From the NCBI GenBank assembly GCA_030015575.1, contig JASDDO010000019.1, forward strand, positions 517,052,986-517,116,985: 64,000 nucleotides of DNA, in the 5' to 3' direction. Source of the stretch: Agapanthus africanus. Taxonomy: Eukaryota; Streptophyta; Magnoliopsida; Asparagales; Amaryllidaceae. This document shows, in pieces, positions 24,696-35,566 of this stretch; the first letter of the stretch is position 1, and each line of letters starts with the position of its first letter. Under the pieces are notes generated by a model. That model saw nothing but the letters and a program-made list of their open reading frames with translations, had not been told where the DNA came from and made no database searches. A program made the translations under genes and the position numbers.

Positions 24696-26492
24696 TGATC
24701 AGTCGAAAATATTGCATATTTTAGCCGGCAATTTCCTCATCATTTGCATTCATATAGAAGTGTTCGGTATCCGTATTTCACATATTAGAAAATCTATCAC
24801 AGATTATAAGATTACATGTATTAGATCTTAAAACCGGCATTTCTAGGGAAATTGACTGCATTGCATGGCATCGCAATATTTCTATATGTCGCAACCCGTG
24901 TTTTGGAGTCTGTGCAGGAAATCAGAAGCTTGCTCAACGTTACACCGCTCAAAAGTTACATCAACTCACTAACTTCAAATCTGGTATCAATCCAAAGGAG
25001 CAATCACAAATCAATATATCAGAAGAAGCCCTAAAAGACAGAACAAGACCACAGCAGAAGACCCAAAGCCCAACCTCTCCAAAGCGCCGTGGATCCGCGG
25101 CAATGGCTTGCTTGTGCCGCGGATCCGCGGTGGGACAATGGATTCAGACAACAAATTTTGGTCTACAATTCCTCTCTCAGGGCCCACTGCTCAGAAATGT
25201 ATCTCAGTTTCCAGAAGATTCCAAGGGTTTCTGTCAGATCAGCAAACAAGGGTTTCCAAGCTTAATTAAACCTTGCTTAAACCCTAAGCTAGCTCCTAAC
25301 AAACTATCTTCTAGAAGACTCAACAAACTTTTGGAGGGAACTACCATTTCAAACCTAAACCTAGGGTTTGGGAGCTCTATAAATAAGACCCTAGGCTCAC
25401 TTGTAAAATAATCTTGGATCCCCAATCTAGTATCAAACTAGAGCCATTCCATCTCTTATCTCATCTTCTTCTTCCACAAATCTAGTGAGAGGATTTGTGG
25501 GAAACCCTAACCCTAATTCCAATTAAAGATCAAGATCCCGAGTACCCATTAAGCAAGAAGCCCTACAACCTTTAGGAGCGGAGCCGATCTTCAACGGAGC
25601 AAGCGATCCGAGCCGATCCACGACTCACGAAGCCGAGCGACGCCCGATCAACGATTTAGATTCTTCCTCTTGTAGTTCTTGAAGCGAATGTAATCAAAAT
25701 TGTTGAGATAAATAAAGGTGATATTCTTTTATCTTGTTTTCTTTAAATTCTGCATCATGATATCTTTACAATTTGTGAATCTTTTCTGTGTGGTGATGTG
25801 TGAATAAAACTCTGCTCGTCGAGGAGTCGAGACGGTCTATAGAATGATGATGTAACATAGCTTTAATCGATTCTTGAGTCCTACGAGTTTTGTAAACCCT
25901 AGCAAGTTCAAGAAACGACGACCCATTTCGTTTCGATGCTTTCTTGATTGACATCGATCGAAATTGGGGAGTTACGATCGTTTCTTGAATTTGGTAGAGG
26001 CTAGAAAAGGAATGATATCGACGAAAGAACAAGGGTTAAAAGATGAACCCTAGTTTCATCAAGAAAGCCCCAACTCTCGTCGATGATCATCGATCTAGTA
26101 TCAATCCTTCGAAGGACAAGAACACGATATCTTTAGATTACATCACGTCTATTGATCCTATCGATTCCTACGAGCCTCTTTTAGATTCTTGATTGTTGAT
26201 TGGAAATATCATCGATACACCGATTATTGATTGTTTATCTTTTTCTTGATTCTTGAATAGAATAGTGACACTTGAAAATCAATACTCTTGAATCATGTTT
26301 TCGTTTATCTTAGCTTAACTTTTCAATTCAAGCATATCAATACAACGAATCGTGCAATCCCTGTGGACGATCCGCACTCATTTATGAACTACAATTGACA
26401 CCGTAGTTTGATTGCGGTCAAAATAATTTTTTTGGTTGTGAAGTTCTTTACAAATTTTCTACGTACTACACAACGGGAAAATCTACCAATCA
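24696..26492 (+). repeat. 3' LTR of the Athila-like element
   Basis: Same length and ends as the 5' LTR, with 15 single-base differences counted by eye and no gaps. It is followed by ATAAC (26493-26497), then by the remainder of the copia 1 LTR. Confidence 0.95.
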
Positions 26493-26497
26493 ATAAC

Positions 26498-26656
26498 CTT
26501 TCTTCCATATAGCTAAATCTAGTTATCTTTTAGTTAGTTTTTGTTTAGCAAAGATCCTCCTTAAGCTAGTCCATGTTGCCTAGTTCGATAAAAATCCGAT
26601 TTTTATTCCGTTTTCCGCCTCCCCGCAAGCACCGGGGTGGGCAACGTGGACTTACA
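26498..26656 (+). repeat. 3' LTR of copia element 1, right part
   Basis: Continues the copia 1 LTR exactly where 14795 left off (CTTTCTTCCATATAGC) and ends GTGGACTTACA. The following GTCGA (26657-26661) is the right target-site duplication of copia element 1. Confidence 0.92.
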
Positions 26657-27470
26657 GTCGAGCCCGAGGTTCACTCGCTCGGCTATCCCCAGCGGGCAGC
26701 TTTCTGCCACAACGCCGGGGATCAAAAAGCCCTCTCAGAGGCAGTCAGGCCCGAGGATTTCTCGCTCGGCTATCCCTAGCGGGCAGCTTCCCTGCCGCAA
26801 CGCCGGGGATCAAAAAGCCCTCCCAGAGGCAGTCGAGCCCGAGATTCCCTCCCTCGGCTATCTTTCAGGACAAAAGCCCTCGCTAAGAGGCACCGGGCAG
26901 TAACCCTGCCCGGCCAAGGGTCCTTGGTAGGCTTCTTACAGCCTTATAGCTCTTCCCGCGCCAAAGACCAAAGTCCTCCCAGAGGCAGTCGGGTCCTTGC
27001 TTGGCTATCCCCGGTTGGTAGCTTCCTACCACAACCGACAGGGATCAAAGTCCTCGCCAAGAGGCACTGGGAAGTAACCCTGCCCGGTCCCCGTCCTGAA
27101 GGATCAAATCCCTCGCAAGAGGCAACCGAGCAGCTACCCTGCTCGGTAAAAACTCCGGCTGGTAGCTCCCTACCCGCGACGCCAGGGATAGAACCCTCTC
27201 GCAAGAGGCACCAGAGCGGCTGCCCCACTCGTTCATCCCAGGCTGGTAGTTGTCTACCCATGACGCCAGAGGCCAAAGCCCTCGCCAAGAGGCAACCGCG
27301 CAACTTCACTGCCCGGTCATCCTTAGTGGGCCTCTTACAGCCCCTCCAGCGCTAAAGACCAGGCCCTCGCAAGAGGCAACCGAGCAGCTACCCTGCTCGG
27401 CCATCCCTGGCGGGTAGCTCCCCTACCACCACGCTAGGAACCAGAAAGCCTTTGCAAGATGTGACGAGGC
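26657..27470 (+). repeat. Degenerate GC-rich tandem repeats in the Tat-like element
   Basis: Units of about 87-88 bp are clearest at 26660-26746 and 26747-26834. Each contains GGGCAGCTTYCTGCC, a GCCGGGGATCAAA block and a CCAGAGGCAGTC-like end. Further copies decay through 27470 with GCAAGAGGCAACCGAGCAGC and GGTAGCTCCCTACC variants. One more unit lies left of copia element 1 (about 4740-4825), so the array was split by that insertion. Satellite-like repeats before the 3' LTR are known in Tat/Ogre elements. Confidence 0.75.
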
Positions 27471-27787
27471 AGCTGCCCTGCCCAGTCACCCCCGGATGGT
27501 GACCAACACTCGGAATCAGAGATGCTCTGTGGCTCGTGGAGGACCCGAGACCCCAGTGAGGGGCGTCAGGTCTGTCCAAGTCTAAACGATCTCCCCTCGA
27601 TTCCGAGGCCCAGGGAGATACCTCCTCGGAAGTGCTCGTCGGCAAGTGATCGCAGACAACTCGACGGACGATCGCTAGACAGATGACCAACCTGACATAA
27701 AAGCACAACGGTACAGGCAAAAAATATCCCACGAGCATTCTCCACAAATAGACGGCAAAGTGCAATTCTATGGAGCCGAAGAAAAAC

Positions 27788-27793
27788 TTTATT
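27788..27793 (-). terminator. Polyadenylation signal of the antisense gene
   Basis: AATAAA on the minus strand, about 100 bases after the stop of the antisense gene. The related gene in the second Tat-like element also has AATAAA after its stop (51461-51466). Confidence 0.45.
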
Positions 27794-27895
27794 ACTACCA
27801 AAGGCAAAAGTTTTTTTTACAAAGGGTATTTTTTGGGCTCCCCAGCCTTACAAAATTCAAAAGAAAAACAAAATAAAGGTAGGGGAACGGGGGAT

Positions 27896-29804
27896 CTACA
27901 CCTCGGGGCCAGGCACGACCTCGAGGTCCTCGACCTCCACCACTTGGCGCGCTGGGTCCTCGGCCACCTCCTCACCGGGAACTTTTTCCCCTTGCTTGTC
28001 GGCGCCCAGGAGGGGGAACTCGGCCCAGAGATCCGCGTCTTCGAACCTCGGCATCCGAGACTTAACGGAATCGAGGGCGTCGTGCCAAATGCGGGTCGTG
28101 GCCACGGCTAGGTTGTCATAAAAATCCTTCGACCCCTTATAGCTCGCCACCGCCTCGATTCAGCCTACTTAGCCGCCTCGGACGCTGCGCCCAACTCTTT
28201 TCGGAGGGTCTTCACCCTCCTCTTCATGTTGCCGGCGAGCACGTGAGAGTTCTCGAGTTTGCCCTCGGCGATCACGGCGTCCTCGCGATGCCGGGCGACC
28301 TCCCTTTTCCCGACATCCACCTCGCCCTCCAAGGCGGCGATCCTCGCCGACATCGCCTCCTGCTCTCGCCTGGAGTTCTCTTGTAGCGAGGCGAGCTGAC
28401 CCGCGGCCTCCAACGCCGGGGCTACCACCTCGGTTTCCATGCGAAGGGCGAGGGCCACGTGCTGGAGAACCTGGGAGACACAAAGGATCAGAAAGATGAA
28501 AGGGGCACCAAATCTCACAATGAACTAGGGGCTTACCTGCACGGACTCCTGGGCGATCGACGCCAGCTGAGCCCTGAGGGTCCCCCCAGGAACTCGACCC
28601 CCGGCCGAGGTCTCTATTTCGTGTAGGAGGCTGTTCGCGACCGACAGCCCCGACGGCACCGCGAACCGGAGCCCCCCTTCCTCCACTACGATCGGCGAGG
28701 ACCGGCCCCGGGAGGGTCTCCGGGAACTCCTCTTGAGCGGCTCCGAGGGAGAGCCGGTCTCCTCTTCCGAGGCCGTGTCCTCCAGAATCAGGGTCCGCTT
28801 CCGACCCGATGCTCTGCTGGGGCCCGGGGCGGGATCCGCCACAAAGCGTCCTTCGGGCGCCGCCACCGGGGCGGTAGGAGCGGGGGCGGGCTGCGCCTGA
28901 GAAAAGCTGGCGCCCCTGGCCCTAGTAGGCTGCCTCGGCTGGCGCATAGAATCTTGGAGGGAGGCGAAGTCCATGGACCCTGCATGAAACAAACACCCAA
29001 CAGATCAACAACACAAGTAAAATGTAAACCCAAAAAGCAAGCCTAACTTACCGACGAACTCGACGGGGCTAAGCCCGGCCCAGCTCAAAACCCTCTCGGA
29101 CAGCAGCATGTCATGTCGAGGGATGGGCTCCCACGACGCCACTCTCACCGCGGCGGGGTCATCGGACAGGTTCCCCGGCAGACACTTCTCGCTCGACCAC
29201 TTGGTGGGCACAGGCCAGTCCTCGTCCTCGGGAGGGGAAACGAAGAAAAATTTCTTTTTCCAATCGTGAATGGAGGAGGGCAAGGCCACGACCCCGGTCC
29301 CGGCAGCGACCCCCGGCCGCTTCCTAAAAGTAAGATAAACCTATCTCGGGTCGCCCGCTCGACCGCCGGGGTGACTCTTGAAGACAAGGGAAGATCGAGA
29401 AAGGAAAGGCTGAAGGGAACCGCTTGCAACTTCAGGCGGATCAAGAACCCGAGGAGAATCCTCCACGAGTTCGGCACTAATTGGCCGGGGGCCAAACCGA
29501 AGAAATTCAGCGTGGCGATGACCTCAGGAAAGAAGGGCAGGCATATTCCGCCCCAAAAAGCTTCCAAATACAGGGCAATCTCCCTGCCCCGTACCTGATC
29601 TTCCCTCTCTCCCTCCTTGGCCAGACGAAGCGTGTAGAGCGGGGGGATGTGGAAGCGAACCCGAGCGTTGGCGAGCTCGTCCTCATGCCTCACCCAGCAC
29701 GGGGTGCTGGGGACCACATCTGCCGCCTCCTCCCTGGAGGCGGCCCCCTCCTCACGATCCCGGGGAGAGGATCCAACCCCTGCTCCCCGAGAAGACTCAG
29801 ACAC
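27896..29804 (-). pseudogene. Spliced antisense gene of the Tat-like element (Transposase_28 type)
   Basis: Reading right to left, exon 1 (from about 29804 to 29052) encodes YTLRLAKEGERE, then YLEAFWGGICLPFFPEVIAT and NFFGLAPGQLVPNSWRILLG. This pattern belongs to the plant family PF04195 (putative gypsy-type transposon domain). A one-base shift near 29340-29345 breaks it before LPSSIHDWKKKFFFVSPPED. Intron 1 (29051-28980, 72 nt) has GTAAGT and GCAG borders and joins the frame exactly. Exon 2 (28979-28537) is proline- and serine-rich. Intron 2 (28536-28471, 66 nt) has GTAAGC and CCCAG borders. Exon 3 starts VLQHVALALR and forms a long charged coiled-coil-like helix. A TAG at 28166-28164 and a frameshift precede the last part (ASYKGSKDFYDN to 27896). 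No ATG was found for exon 1, so the true start is unknown. The function of these antisense genes is not established. Confidence 0.75.
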
Positions 29805-29982
29805 AACTAAAGGAACCCTAGCATCTACTCCTACAACATCTACTGATTCTACAGGGGAAGATATCTAACCTGGGAAAAGAAATTCTTTAAGGGCTGAAAA
29901 CGAAAGAGGGGAGACGAGCGCCGAGCAGCTGAGGCTTGAGAGAGGAAAATATGAAGGAGTAAGGGCCCAAGGGAGGACCCCA

Positions 29983-29995
29983 CCCATATTTATTG
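29983..29995 (-). promoter_or_regulatory. TATA-like promoter of the antisense gene
   Basis: On the minus strand the sequence reads CAATAAATATGGG, about 180 bases before the exon 1 frame. The second Tat-like element has GCAATAAATAGAGG at the equivalent place (39755-39768) despite overall divergence. This points to a dedicated antisense promoter next to the 3' LTR. Confidence 0.45.
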
Positions 29996-30347
29996 CTGCA
30001 TACGGCCCCATCTAACGGCGCCCATCGTCTCCCGCCTAAACGGCTCCTCGCGTCCAGCGGCTCCGATCGCTCCACCTGGCAGTCCAGCACTGAACCGTGT
30101 CCCATCAGACGCCGCAAGCTTGCATACATCGCATCAGCCAATCGGCGCCCGACGCGTGGACCGTCGCTTCAAATTGCAGAGTGCACGAACCGGCGCTCCT
30201 TTTTTAAATGCAAAGATCTTTCCTTGATTCGCAAGCGGAAAAGACAACCGACAGCCCGAGGACTCGTCCCGACGAAACCCCAGAAAGGATCCCACCTTGG
30301 GAGGCCCGACAGTCCACTCCTGACTTGACCCGCTAGCTGGTCGGGAC

Positions 30348-30363
30348 AAGAGTGGGGGGCTAA
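30348..30363 (+). other. Polypurine tract of the Tat-like element
   Basis: AAGAGTGGGGGGCTAA abuts the 3' LTR. Its reverse complement occurs at the same place in the second, inverted Tat-like element (39383-39398). Confidence 0.8.
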
Positions 30364-31096
30364 TGATAGTGCTCGATATTGGCGATCCCCAAGATCATGA
30401 CACGTGGCAGGTGACGTGCCCTAGAACTCAGAAGAAGAGGCCCACGGAGGCCAACCAAGCCACCCTATACCCGACCTGCAAGCACAAGTTAGCTCTCCTC
30501 GGGGCTCCCAGCAAATTAGCCTCCTCGGCCCCTCAGCTCGTCTCGAGCTGCCGCAGGACCAGGACTCCTCGGCCTCCTCGCTCGTCCCCGAGCTTCCGCC
30601 AAGGCCGTCTTCCTTGGCTCTCCGACCAACTCCACCACTCCCAGGCGTAACCGCCGCTCCGCGAATCTCGCCATATGCGGACTTTATGCCAGCAACGTCC
30701 CACGTTCCGCGCCATCACGATCCCCATTAATGGGCGATCCGCTCTCTACGCGGGCGTGACGTCGGGAGCGTAACTGCCGGCGAGATTCTCGCGCCCGTTG
30801 CTGCATGCTCCACCACTATATAAACCCCCATCACAGAGGGGTCAAGTAAGCCATTTTTTACTCTTTTAAGCCGTTACTCTGCTCGGATCTCATTACTAAC
30901 TTGAGCGTCGGAGGGTCCTTGGTGGTACCAAACCATCCCGGGACTTCTTTGCAGGTACTCTGCACCAACTCCCTCACTTCACTTCTTCCTCCAAAAGCCC
31001 ATTGAGACCCACACGCAACGGAGAATAATCAACTAAGTCCATCGCGAGATCAATGAAAGACAACATCTGACGGAGGCCTAAAAAGGATCTCCATTA
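30364..31096 (+). repeat. 3' LTR of the Tat-like element
   Basis: 733 bp, starting TGATAGTGCTCGAT and ending CTCCATTA, followed by the duplication GTTAA (31097-31101). The terminal CA has become TA. It is gap-free against the 5' LTR with about 25 substitutions. Confidence 0.93.
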
Positions 31097-31101
31097 GTTA
31101 A

Positions 31102-32140
31102 CCAATTTTTTTTTATTATGCACGATTAGCCTTAGAACATGGCACGACAAAGTGAGGTTGATTTTGATAATTAATAAATATTGTGGTTGATTTTCCTAAT
31201 TAAATATTAAATGATGATTTTTTTTTAAAAATGTCCAAAAAAATTTTGAGTTTCAGTTTTTCTTCCGATCATATCCCAACTAATTTTCCATAACTAAAAT
31301 TTAAATTTTCTTTTGAAGAAACACTTTGCGATCAGTAAAAAAATATTTAGACTATCACATCAAACCATTTTAATTTAAAATTCAAAATCAGACACTATTT
31401 CAGTAAAGTGGTTTATTTAATATAAATTGATTTATTTGAAATTTTTATTTTTATTATAAACTATATATAACAAGTAAGCAGGGACAACTTTTTTAAAAAG
31501 ATATATTTTAAATAAATAATTAAGAGAAAGGACCTATCTAAAATTTATTTATGTTTACTTATATAAATTATCCAGTTTAATCATGACACATTTTAATATA
31601 TGAAATACTAAAGAAAATTATTAAACTTCTCACATGTGCATCACTTGCAAAAAACTAGCTGTCATCAAAGTTTATTTTGTTCTTTACACAATCAAAATTT
31701 GTTCATACATATCAAACTATCAAAGCTTTCATATATATTAATGATCAGCTGAGGTGCCGGAGGCACATGCATGGGGCGATTTGAAATTTCACCGAAATGT
31801 AAGAGGTTGAGGAAAAATTTGTTCAGAATTGAGATAGGCTAAGAAAGGGTCAAATGCAACGTTATATGAAAGCCAGGGGCAGAGCAGAATTTTCTGGGGA
31901 ATTTTATCTATCTAAATGCTTTTTAAGTTTTTGGAGGCTAAATACGAATTACCATAGAAACCAGGGGTCTGGAGAAAATATTCCACGCTTAAGGCCAAAT
32001 ACCGGCATGATTTTGCCCCCGCAAATAGAGCTTCCTATATAATATATAATATATATTAATTTCATATTTTAAAATTGTAGGTTGTTAAATGCTGTCACGT
32101 CTTTCTTCACAAAAGATGGTAGTAGAGACACGATGAGACC
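31102..32140. other. AT-rich intergenic DNA
   Basis: About 1 kb of strongly AT-rich sequence with long A and T runs. No coding frame, RNA gene or clear repeat border was recognised. It is the right flank of the nest. Confidence 0.5.
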
Positions 32141-34642
32141 TGTAACGTATTTATTTCGAGATGCATACCTTCCCGATATAGATACGCAAAACGTCTATTA
32201 CAAGGACTTTCCTTCACCAACAATCAACATTTATTAAAACAAGCTTATCAAGATTTAAACAAGGAAACAAGTTTTAAAAAAGATACAATCTAAACCTTCA
32301 AAACACGAAGCCATGAAATTCAAATACACAACAGAATTATGTAATCCCTAGAAGAAAAGAAACTAAAACTCCGCTGAGTCAGAAAATGAGAAAGATCATC
32401 CGCAGTTACGTCCATCTCTCTGGGCGTTGCCTCATCACCCACCGACTCGAGATCTAACGGACATTGCAAACAAAGAAACATCCCTCAGAAAACTTTCACT
32501 CCTGCAAGTCTACCAGGGATAATAACAAATTTGTAAATATGGGTAATATAATGATATCATGAAATAACAATGATTAAACACGTAAATATAGTATGCCGTG
32601 TTTAGGTAACATGTTATTTAAATACTATGATTTCAATACTCGCCTTTAAAAGTTCGGGAAATAGAAGTGGACCGTAACTCGGGAGTATTACTTAATCATC
32701 ACGGAACAACATTTTGTATACGCCACATACAAGCGGCACAAACATGTAGTCCGTCGACGTCCGGAACCACGGTAACTGTGAGGGGACTCCCAAAGCACGT
32801 GTTAAGTTCATTACTCAAACTACCCCAATCCCCGAGTTTGATAATGTTTGGTCAAGTTAAGTACGGTTTTAGCACAAGTTCACCGAGATACGTGAAACAA
32901 TCAGTTCTAGTAGCATGTCACAAGTTCAAGTCAAGCACAGGTTTGTATCTTATGAAACAAGCAAGAAGCAACCGTTTCGAGCTTATGGTACAAACATGAT
33001 AATTTTATTAATATTATAATGCTCTATTTACAGAGATATAGAGCATACAAAAACAAGGAAATAGAATAACCTAGAAAAGGAAAGATACATAATTCAAATT
33101 TGATCTAATTGATCTTGCTTAATTAAGCAATAAGCAATAATATGAAATAAAATCTTTTCCAATTTTAACAATTTCTATCAATCAAATATATTTCCCATCT
33201 TAACACATATATCATTTAGGAGCACGTAACAACCATTTAAGGGTTCGATAAACAAGATGCAGTTATGTCGGTTAACATATCAGTGTTTGACAGCTGTTGG
33301 GTAAAACATGCACGGTAAGTAAAAGCGCGGAAATTCATGTTTAAATATCGTTTTATGAAAAAGTCGTCAACACGGAAATTGTAGAGCCTTTCGATTAGAT
33401 ACGAGGGTTTGTCGGCAGCCGTCCTGAATTTAAAATTTGATGGAATTATGTATACAATAACTTAATAGGCAAAAGAAAAAAAAAACAGGTCTAGCGACCA
33501 AAATCTGGAAAGGTCGTCAACACAGTAGATACTGATCGGTGTAAAATTTGTTTAAAACATAGTTCTTACGCAGGAGCTAAGAGAGTTTATTTACCGAGGT
33601 TTTGAAATTAAAAGTTTCTGGAAAAACACATGCAGCAATTTGAAGTGCAGAAAACATGCTTAAACGTCATTTTTACGGAAAGGTTGTCAACAGTAAAAGT
33701 GCGGATAATACAGAAATAGTTCTTTATATAATTTGCACCCTATTGCTACATAAGTGTTTATTAATGACCATTTTTTTTATGACTAAAATATCACTAATTT
33801 GTCGCAGTGTACAAACAAGAATCTTAAGCATGAGACCAGATAAGAGTAGAAATCGAAGTCTAATTACGTTATATTTTATTTAAGTTTAATATGAAATCGA
33901 TACTAAAAAGAAAACCGTCTTTAACAGTTATTTATTAAAGTTTTAGATTCGATGAGAAAGGAAGGGAATACACAAAGGTCCTAAGTCGAAGTGGGGGTTC
34001 ATGGTACTAGAAGATAACGACGGGATGAGAATAGAGAGGGGAGATCTTACATCAACAGGCTATCAATACTCGAACCTGACGAATTTTGATCAGCGACTAG
34101 AAGAGCGAGTCAACGATTTTCTGGAATTTTTATGGAATTTTTTAAAGGAGTAATTGCAAGGAAATGCAGTGAAAGGGTGTTTATATGACAAAGCTAGCGG
34201 GTTTAGGATATTACGTAAAACCCATTAAAAAATCCTACCAAACCCATAAAATCAAAACAACCAACAAACAAAATAAAATTTATTTTTAATTAAAAGAAAA
34301 AAATTTCTCTTATTTTAAAATACTAATAAATATTTTGCTCTTTTCAAAAAAAAAAAAATCTTCCACAAAAAATCATTACCAATTTCTCTTTTCAAAAAAT
34401 AGAATTCTTCCAACAAGTTCTCTCTCATAATTTCTTTTTCTCTGTATAAAACACTAATAATTTCTAATAATTTTTTTCCTAAGATTCTTTTCTCCAACCA
34501 AAAAAAATATTTTCAATAAAAACTCTTTAAAACTAGATCATTCTTTTATAAAATAATATTCATCTTTAAAAATCAAACAAAATTTATCTTTTTCCAAAAC
34601 AAAATTCTATTTACTTAAAAACGGGTATATATGGTCGTTACA
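32141..34642 (-). repeat. Probable gypsy solo LTR, reverse orientation
   Basis: Read on the minus strand, the unit starts TGTAACGACCATATATACCC and ends AAATACGTTACA, typical of chromovirus LTR ends. Seven terminal bases form an inverted repeat (TGTAACG and CGTTACA). The interior has no long coding frame. No primer site follows the LTR end and no matching duplication flanks it (AGACC left, GTTAA right), so the call rests on the ends and composition. Confidence 0.5.
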
Positions 34643-35544
34643 GTTAAGTTTATCTTTTAACTCTTCATAAGAAATTCTCGGATATTTGGTAAAATTCATC
34701 AGCCACCTAGGAGATTCTTGTTGATTATTGGGATCATTTAAGTTTTTATTAAATTTAAATTTTTGACCGTATTATGGAACATTCAATAATCTTAAGAGTA
34801 TTTCATGCATAATATATAATAGTTGCCCTTGTTACATGGAACTTTCCTTTGAAAAAGTGACAAATTTTATAAAAAGACTCATTTCAATAAATAATTAGAA
34901 AAAGAGATCTTATGGAATTTTTTTTTATCAAAATAGGCCTCGATTTTGTCACATAAGCAATTAGAATAAATATTTGCTTACATGGCATTCTTATTTGGTG
35001 ATAGTGAAGTTTATTTTTCTGAATAAATTTCAACGAGGTCCATTTTTTTAATTATTTATTAAAATAAGTTTTTTGGAAAATAAATCCTCTTGAATATTAA
35101 AATATTTTTTTGAAAATAACTCTTACTAAATAAATCTATGGAAATCTAATAAGTTATTCTTTACCATTTATTTCTAGTCAAATAAATCCATGAAAATTTT
35201 AAATTTATTAATTTTATAAACAACATTTTAGAAATTTAATTTAAAAATTTGGCTTAGGATTGATCATGACATTTTGTGCACCATCTTTACAACTTTTTAA
35301 GTGTAAATCAGACATCATGGTTTCTGATTAGTACTAATTAATAATTTTTTTAAAAGAATATTAAAAAACTCTATTCTTCGAGTTAAATAATCTGAATTAG
35401 ATATTTTAATTGATTCTTATATTTTTCATTTATAATTAGTTAGTGCTAATTAGAATATAGAGTTACCATTTATTATTTATTAATTGCTATTGTCATATAT
35501 AGAAATTACAATTAAAACAAAATTTCAAATATATTAATGTTAAT
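34643..35544. other. AT-rich intergenic DNA
   Basis: About 0.9 kb, very AT-rich, with no gene or repeat border that I can support. Its end (35545-35566) is the left duplication of the LINE. Confidence 0.45.
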
Positions 35545-35566
35545 TATGAAACTTAGTTAACCAAAA

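Larger units (their letters stand above)
14796..26492 (+). mobile_element. Athila-like Ty3/gypsy element, young, with intact Gag-Pol
   Basis: Two LTRs of 1,797 bp each (14796-16592 and 24696-26492), both TGATCAGTCG...ACCAATCA, are flanked by the perfect duplication ATAAC (14791-14795 and 26493-26497). The element lies within the 3' LTR of copia element 1. It has a tRNA-Asp-type primer site, a 1.1 kb leader, one uninterrupted 1,844-codon Gag-Pol, a 1.46 kb 3' region and a polypurine tract. I counted 15 LTR differences (about 0.8%), making it the youngest insertion in the window. Many Athila relatives carry an envelope-like gene after pol; none is recognisable here. Confidence 0.95.
4826..26656 (+). 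mobile_element. Ty1/copia element 1, carrying a nested Athila-like element
   Basis: The 5' LTR is 4826-6867. The 3' LTR is 12911-14795 joined to 26498-26656 after removal of the Athila-like insertion, and is 2,044 bp. Order: 5' LTR, initiator-Met primer site, about 2.1 kb leader, Gag-Pol remnant in copia order (gag, protease, integrase, reverse transcriptase, RNase H), polypurine tract, 3' LTR. The right flank is GTCGA (26657-26661). The left flank shows only GTC before the LTR, so a few bases were lost there. By eye the LTRs differ at about 44 positions (about 2.2%). Four stop codons and a frameshift make it non-autonomous. Confidence 0.9.
43..31096 (+). mobile_element. Non-autonomous Tat-like Ty3/gypsy LTR retrotransposon, host of the nest
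   Basis: Two 733-bp LTRs (43-775 and 30364-31096) flanked by a perfect GTTAA duplication define one element. Its own DNA is 43-2444, 4344-4825 and 26662-31096, about 7.3 kb; the rest is later insertions. It carries a primer binding site, a broken gag, a tandem-repeat region, an antisense gene and a polypurine tract. No protease, reverse transcriptase or integrase is visible in its own DNA, so it would have needed enzymes from a partner. Antisense genes and internal tandem repeats are known from the plant Tat/Ogre group, which is the basis for the lineage call. I counted about 25 differences between the LTRs (about 3.4%). Confidence 0.88.

Noticed and set aside
29145-29804. An active DNA transposase gene, as the family name Transposase_28 suggests
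   Set aside because: The family name is historical. The gene lies antisense in an LTR element, has no recognisable transposase catalytic motif and is frameshifted.
32667-32999. A 110-codon frame in AT-rich DNA
   Set aside because: It lies inside the probable reverse LTR, lacks similarity to known domains, and its composition is that of the surrounding LTR.
32141-34642. A complete gypsy element rather than a solo LTR
   Set aside because: No primer site, coding sequence or second LTR was seen; only one LTR-like unit is present.
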